The notes under the pieces are model-generated. The model saw nothing but the letters and a program-made list of their open reading frames with translations, was not told where the DNA came from and did not search any database. Below are positions 60,196-64,000 of a stretch of DNA of 64,000 bases, in pieces. The first letter of the stretch is position 1. Each line of letters begins with the position of its first letter. Origin of the DNA: Blasia pusilla (lineage: Eukaryota; Marchantiophyta; Marchantiopsida; Blasiales); the NCBI GenBank assembly GCA_050084515.1, contig CM114271.1, positions 63,736,001 through 63,800,000 of the forward strand. Direction: 5' to 3'. The position numbers were made by a program, and so were the translations under genes.

Positions 60196-62290
60196 TTACG
60201 CATGTAGATCCAAGCTCAATACAACATCATTGTTGCATCTTATTATGGATCCCAACAAGGTCTCATCAAAGGATGATAATCTCAAAATAAGCATCATTTG
60301 AAGTGTACTCCCCTCTAAGAAATTCGATGGTAACATGTGTGAAGAGATTACCCATCCATAGCATGTTATAAATGAATTGGTATACACAAGAACTCTCAAT
60401 CCAACCAAATATCATTATATGGGAGCAAGGCTTCTCAAAAGAGAACACCCTCCTCTTGGTGCTATAGTTCCGAGTGTAATCTCCAATCACACAACCCCTC
60501 ATAATGTGCCAAAAAATACAAAAAATAGTACCTTCCCGATAATGTCACTCATAAAAGGAAAGGATAATGTATATAAATAGGTCATCTCGAATATAGCCAT
60601 GATCTAATCACCAAAAAATTCAATCTAAATTCATCTAAGCTCTCAAGTCCTAGGCAACGTTTGGATTCGATGACAATATCTAGGAAGTCAATTAATTCAC
60701 ACTTAAGTGCTTATTTTGTTAGTTAGAAAGGCCAATCAATATGTGTATCTAAACATTAATATATGCATCCCATATACAGCAATATAACTACATGGAGGTA
60801 TGAGATTATATTGTGATGTTTAGGAGAGAGCTTGTAGTATATCCATTATATTAATGTTAGATCAATCTATGGATAAGTTTCAATATTTGCCTCAAAAATG
60901 AATCTAAGGTAAGAGTATGGTTGTTGAACTTTGCTCTCCCTAACAATACATACACCTTGTTTATGTTTATGTAGTTTTTGATTCATAATATAATACAGTC
61001 GCAAGGTATGATATCTAGAATTTCTCGAGAAGTGGACTATAGATGATCAAGTTGACTATTGGAAAGTAAGAAATGTAGGCACAAGTCTCATATGCTATAT
61101 GACTAATATAATTTTGGTCAATCCAAAAAATCATATGGAAGTGTAGATTTTCCCCACTTTGCAACTCATATCTTAAGACATAGTGTAGTATGCTAGTACA
61201 TGACGTAGGATATAAAGATGTGAAAAGATATATAGATTGGGCCAAAAAAGTGTTAAGTGTTGTATGAAAGAGTTATGCACATTCTGTAGGTCCATCCCGC
61301 TTAGTAAATTTATGATTGAATTATTAGTTGGAACAATCTCTCTATCTAATCAATCTCATCCCATCTACTATTTCCTAATCGAATGTAAGAGGGAGGAAAA
61401 CATGAGGCATACCTAATTTATGTACTAGAGATTTTAAATCTTTAAGATGCGAAGTTGGAAAACATGGTATTTTAGGGCCAAGGGAATATTTAGACAAATG
61501 ATAGTGTTGGTCTTTCTATGGTAGTTTGGGTTTGTCTCTACTCTCTACTCAACTTATTAAGATTCCTATTGAGATATAAAATATAGAGAAGTGGAATGTG
61601 ATAGTTGGTGTATGAGTAGGGTATATGTTTTGTTAAATGAAAAATGAATTGAACAATTGTTTCGATCTCACCCTCACATACTCAAAAGAAAACCTATGCT
61701 AGAGAAGTAACTATGAAAGTAAGGAAAAAGGCAATGGGAAAATCCTACTTTTTATAATTAATCTCTTATGTAAGGACGTAAATATACAATTAATGAGGAA
61801 CCATTTCCTGAAATTGGCTTATTTCTTGAAAAAGAGGGAGCCATTATAAAAGAGGTATCCACATAATATTCTCTACATGTTGGTAACAAATATGCTACAT
61901 CTTGGAGTATATTCAAGCTTTTTTTGGTATGGAGTATAAGACATGATATAGGTGACTCGACTCTTCTCTTGCAATGACTTCTAGATCATGTTAACTATAC
62001 AACTAGGAAGAATAACAAGGTCAATATAAGGGTTGGATAAGTCATTAATATTGAAATTAGCCACAATCTACCTTATGCCCTCAACAATTGACTGAATCTT
62101 GATTGAGGGTATAAACTCTATATTCCATACAACTAAAGAGGAGTGTATGAGGGATGTAGCATGGATGAAACCCTTGTGAAATTTGTTTAATTTCTCTATG
62201 ATTCCAATGTGTGAGTAAAAAATAGAGAGCAATTGCAAATGGAGTGGATTACCAACTAGTATGTCTCTGATGCATGTTGGTATCATATAT
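60196..62290 (-). pseudogene. Autonomous Helitron Rep/helicase relic, copy B
   Basis: Minus-strand pieces parallel copy A. PLHLQLLSIFYSHIGIIEKL near 62250-62190 matches its PLQMQLLPIVDSIIGVERKF segment. YELQSGENLHFHMIFWIDQN near 61170-61110 matches the Rep nuclease stretch, with HUH as His-Phe-His. A less clear C-terminal part lies at 60502-60196. Stops and frame breaks are everywhere. The helicase half is not convincingly preserved in the window. It is too diverged from copy A to be a recent duplicate. Confidence 0.6.
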
Positions 62291-64000
62291 GCATAAAATC
62301 TAGTCTTTTTTCGTTATGCATAAGTTAGAAACATAGAAACTCGAAAGCTCTTTGTAAATTAAGTCAGTAAGAAATCCATTGCATAAGGCACATCGTAGAT
62401 ATTCGTAGAAGTAATTTTATAACATTTCATATTTAAAATCCTTAGGAATCAAAAGTGGAAGAGCATCAAGAGGTTGTATGGAAGAACTCACTATCCAAGG
62501 GTACATTTTATTTGACCAAAGTGGAAATTTTGTTGTGTTCAAATCTTAATGTGACACCAACTAGACACCTTTTGAGTCATCCGTTGCTTCTTCTTGCGCA
62601 TTGGAAACAATACTCATTGTAAAGAAACCTAAAATGCTCACAATTATCTTTGAACCAAAAAATATAAATTGATTGATTCTCGTACGCTTGCCCACTATAC
62701 TTTACAACTATCATGATATTGAAATTCCAAATCCAGGCTTCCAACACGTGATAAAAAAAAACATTAGAAAAAATAGATTCTAAAAGCAAAATAATTTGGC
62801 CCTTACAATTTAGTGACAATTGACACTTCGAACTAAGGGATAGAGGAGGCATGGCAATTGGCCATAGAAGGCCAAAAGGAACTATCATAATGTAATTACA
62901 TTGCCCTTTTCCCAAATTCCTAAACCCGCTCCAATCCTTACTCAATTACCACTCCCTTCAACTTCCCCTTCACCATCACCATATTGCAGACAACTGAGTT
63001 ATTGTCAAGTTTTAAAAAAAGCCACTAGCAAGAGAGAAATATTCTATAAAAAAATATGAAAGGTATAAGAACCTAAAATGAAAATAGTATGAGGAGTAGA
63101 AGAGAAGATGACCTTTTGTAGTAAGTGTTATGCAATAGGTATACAACATTCATATTAACTAGTTCAAGCCCACATTCTAAATGCTATAATACCACCATAA
63201 ACCCTATCACAAGGGAAAAGGTTTTGCTAGTCCGAAGGCGTTTAGGTTTTGGTGTATTTTTCCTTTCTATGTTAAATCTTGAAGTCATTAAGTCTTTTCG
63301 TAAAAACAGAAGGACGTGAATCTATTCGTAAAAATCAAGATTAACCACCTAAAGAAGAGCAAATTTGAGCCAATTAAATTATTTAATTATAGGTTAAGTT
63401 TATACGTAGACGGTTGAGGCAGTTGCTGGGGGCGAGATCCGAGGATATCGACACACCAGGGGTGATCACGAGAGACAACCTTGGACTTCTTGGGATGTTT
63501 TGTAGGTAGGCCAGGAGATGATAGCCACAAGTATATGGAAAAGTAGCACTCTCTTGCCACTTGGCAAGTGCCCACACTTTTATTTGGTTCGCCAACAGTC
63601 ACACAACGAGTGCATAATTACATGTACGCAAAAAATTGGCACAAAGTTTGATAAGACCAACATATTGAGGGATTCAATAAGAACACAAAGGATCCTCAAA
63701 ATATAGACAAAAAAAAAAAACAAAGCCAAAATGCATAAGCATTCTTGTGGATTGTTCTTCATAAGGTATAGAATTGTGAATGAGACAAATAGATGATGGT
63801 CCCTTCCATGAATGCGAGATGGAAAGGGAATGACAGGATATATGGTTGGAATAGATCGACCAAGCTGCATGATATACAAATCTTATGCCGAAGAAAATGA
63901 AACACTAGTGAACGCAAAAAACAAACTTATCATAGAAGAACATAATACAAACCATAAAATAGCAAAAGCCAACAATAAAGAAAGAAAATGTTCTGGCATA
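62291..64000. other. Gene-free interval to the window end
   Basis: A minus-strand frame at 62945-62577 (for example WPIAMPPLSLSSKCQLSLNC) has no recognisable domain and may be the extreme N-terminal debris of the Helitron relic. A run of 13 A lies near 63709-63721. Confidence 0.3.

Noticed and set aside
1-64000. Bacterial-style features (operons, ribosome binding sites, CRISPR arrays, riboswitches)
   Set aside because: Introns, Helitrons, MULEs, LINEs and LTR elements show that this is eukaryotic nuclear DNA; no regularly spaced direct-repeat array of CRISPR type is present.

Overview
The window is nuclear DNA from a land plant, and probably one with swimming sperm (bryophyte, lycophyte, fern or a cycad/Ginkgo-type gymnosperm). 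Genes are sparse, intron-rich and buried in old transposons. Two host genes can be reconstructed exon by exon. One is a homologue of the axonemal-dynein assembly factor Kintoun/DNAAF2 (16900-21090, + strand, 11 exons), a gene expected only where cilia or flagella are built. The other is plant THO complex subunit 5 (THO5, 45078-49759, + strand, 8 exons), an mRNA export factor. A first exon of a DUF1475-type membrane protein lies on the minus strand at 23294-23476, next to a divergent small ORF of unknown function.

The most unusual object is at the left edge. A Ty3/gypsy-type LTR retrotransposon on the minus strand (1-5719, continuing off the window) carries, between protease and reverse transcriptase, a full-length C5-cytosine DNA methyltransferase domain with motifs I, IV (Pro-Cys), VI, VIII and X recognisable. 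The visible order is 5' LTR - long hairpin leader - gag with two zinc knuckles - protease - DNA methyltransferase - start of RT. The copy is dead: about a dozen premature stops, all TAG or TGA and none TAA, as expected if CAG and CGA codons decayed by deamination of methylated cytosine in CHG and CG contexts. A solo LTR of the same family lies at 58749-59532 and a diverged relative at 36170-37269. These LTRs carry a cluster of hairpins around the TATA box.

Most of the rest is decayed mobile DNA. There is a MULE-type transposase relic (5752-8330), two non-LTR retrotransposon relics (11666-12926 + and 15474-16378 -) and two relics of autonomous Helitron Rep/helicase genes (31034-34600 + and 60196-62290 -). 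Short non-autonomous Helitrons form a family at 14206-15107, 41050-44233 and 55347-56262, and isolated Helitron 3' ends lie at 24319 and 53609. Several degenerate tandem repeats, a 72-bp palindrome (13514-13585) and a foldback element with a Helitron 3' end at both tips (43323-43685) complete the picture. Long stretches (8.3-11.6, 24.4-31.0, 37.3-41.0, 49.8-53.6, 56.3-58.7 and 62.3-64.0 kb) hold no gene I can support. No RNA genes were recognised.

Family assignments come from reading conserved motifs by eye against remembered families. Exon borders rest on GT/AG sites whose phases add up, not on transcripts.
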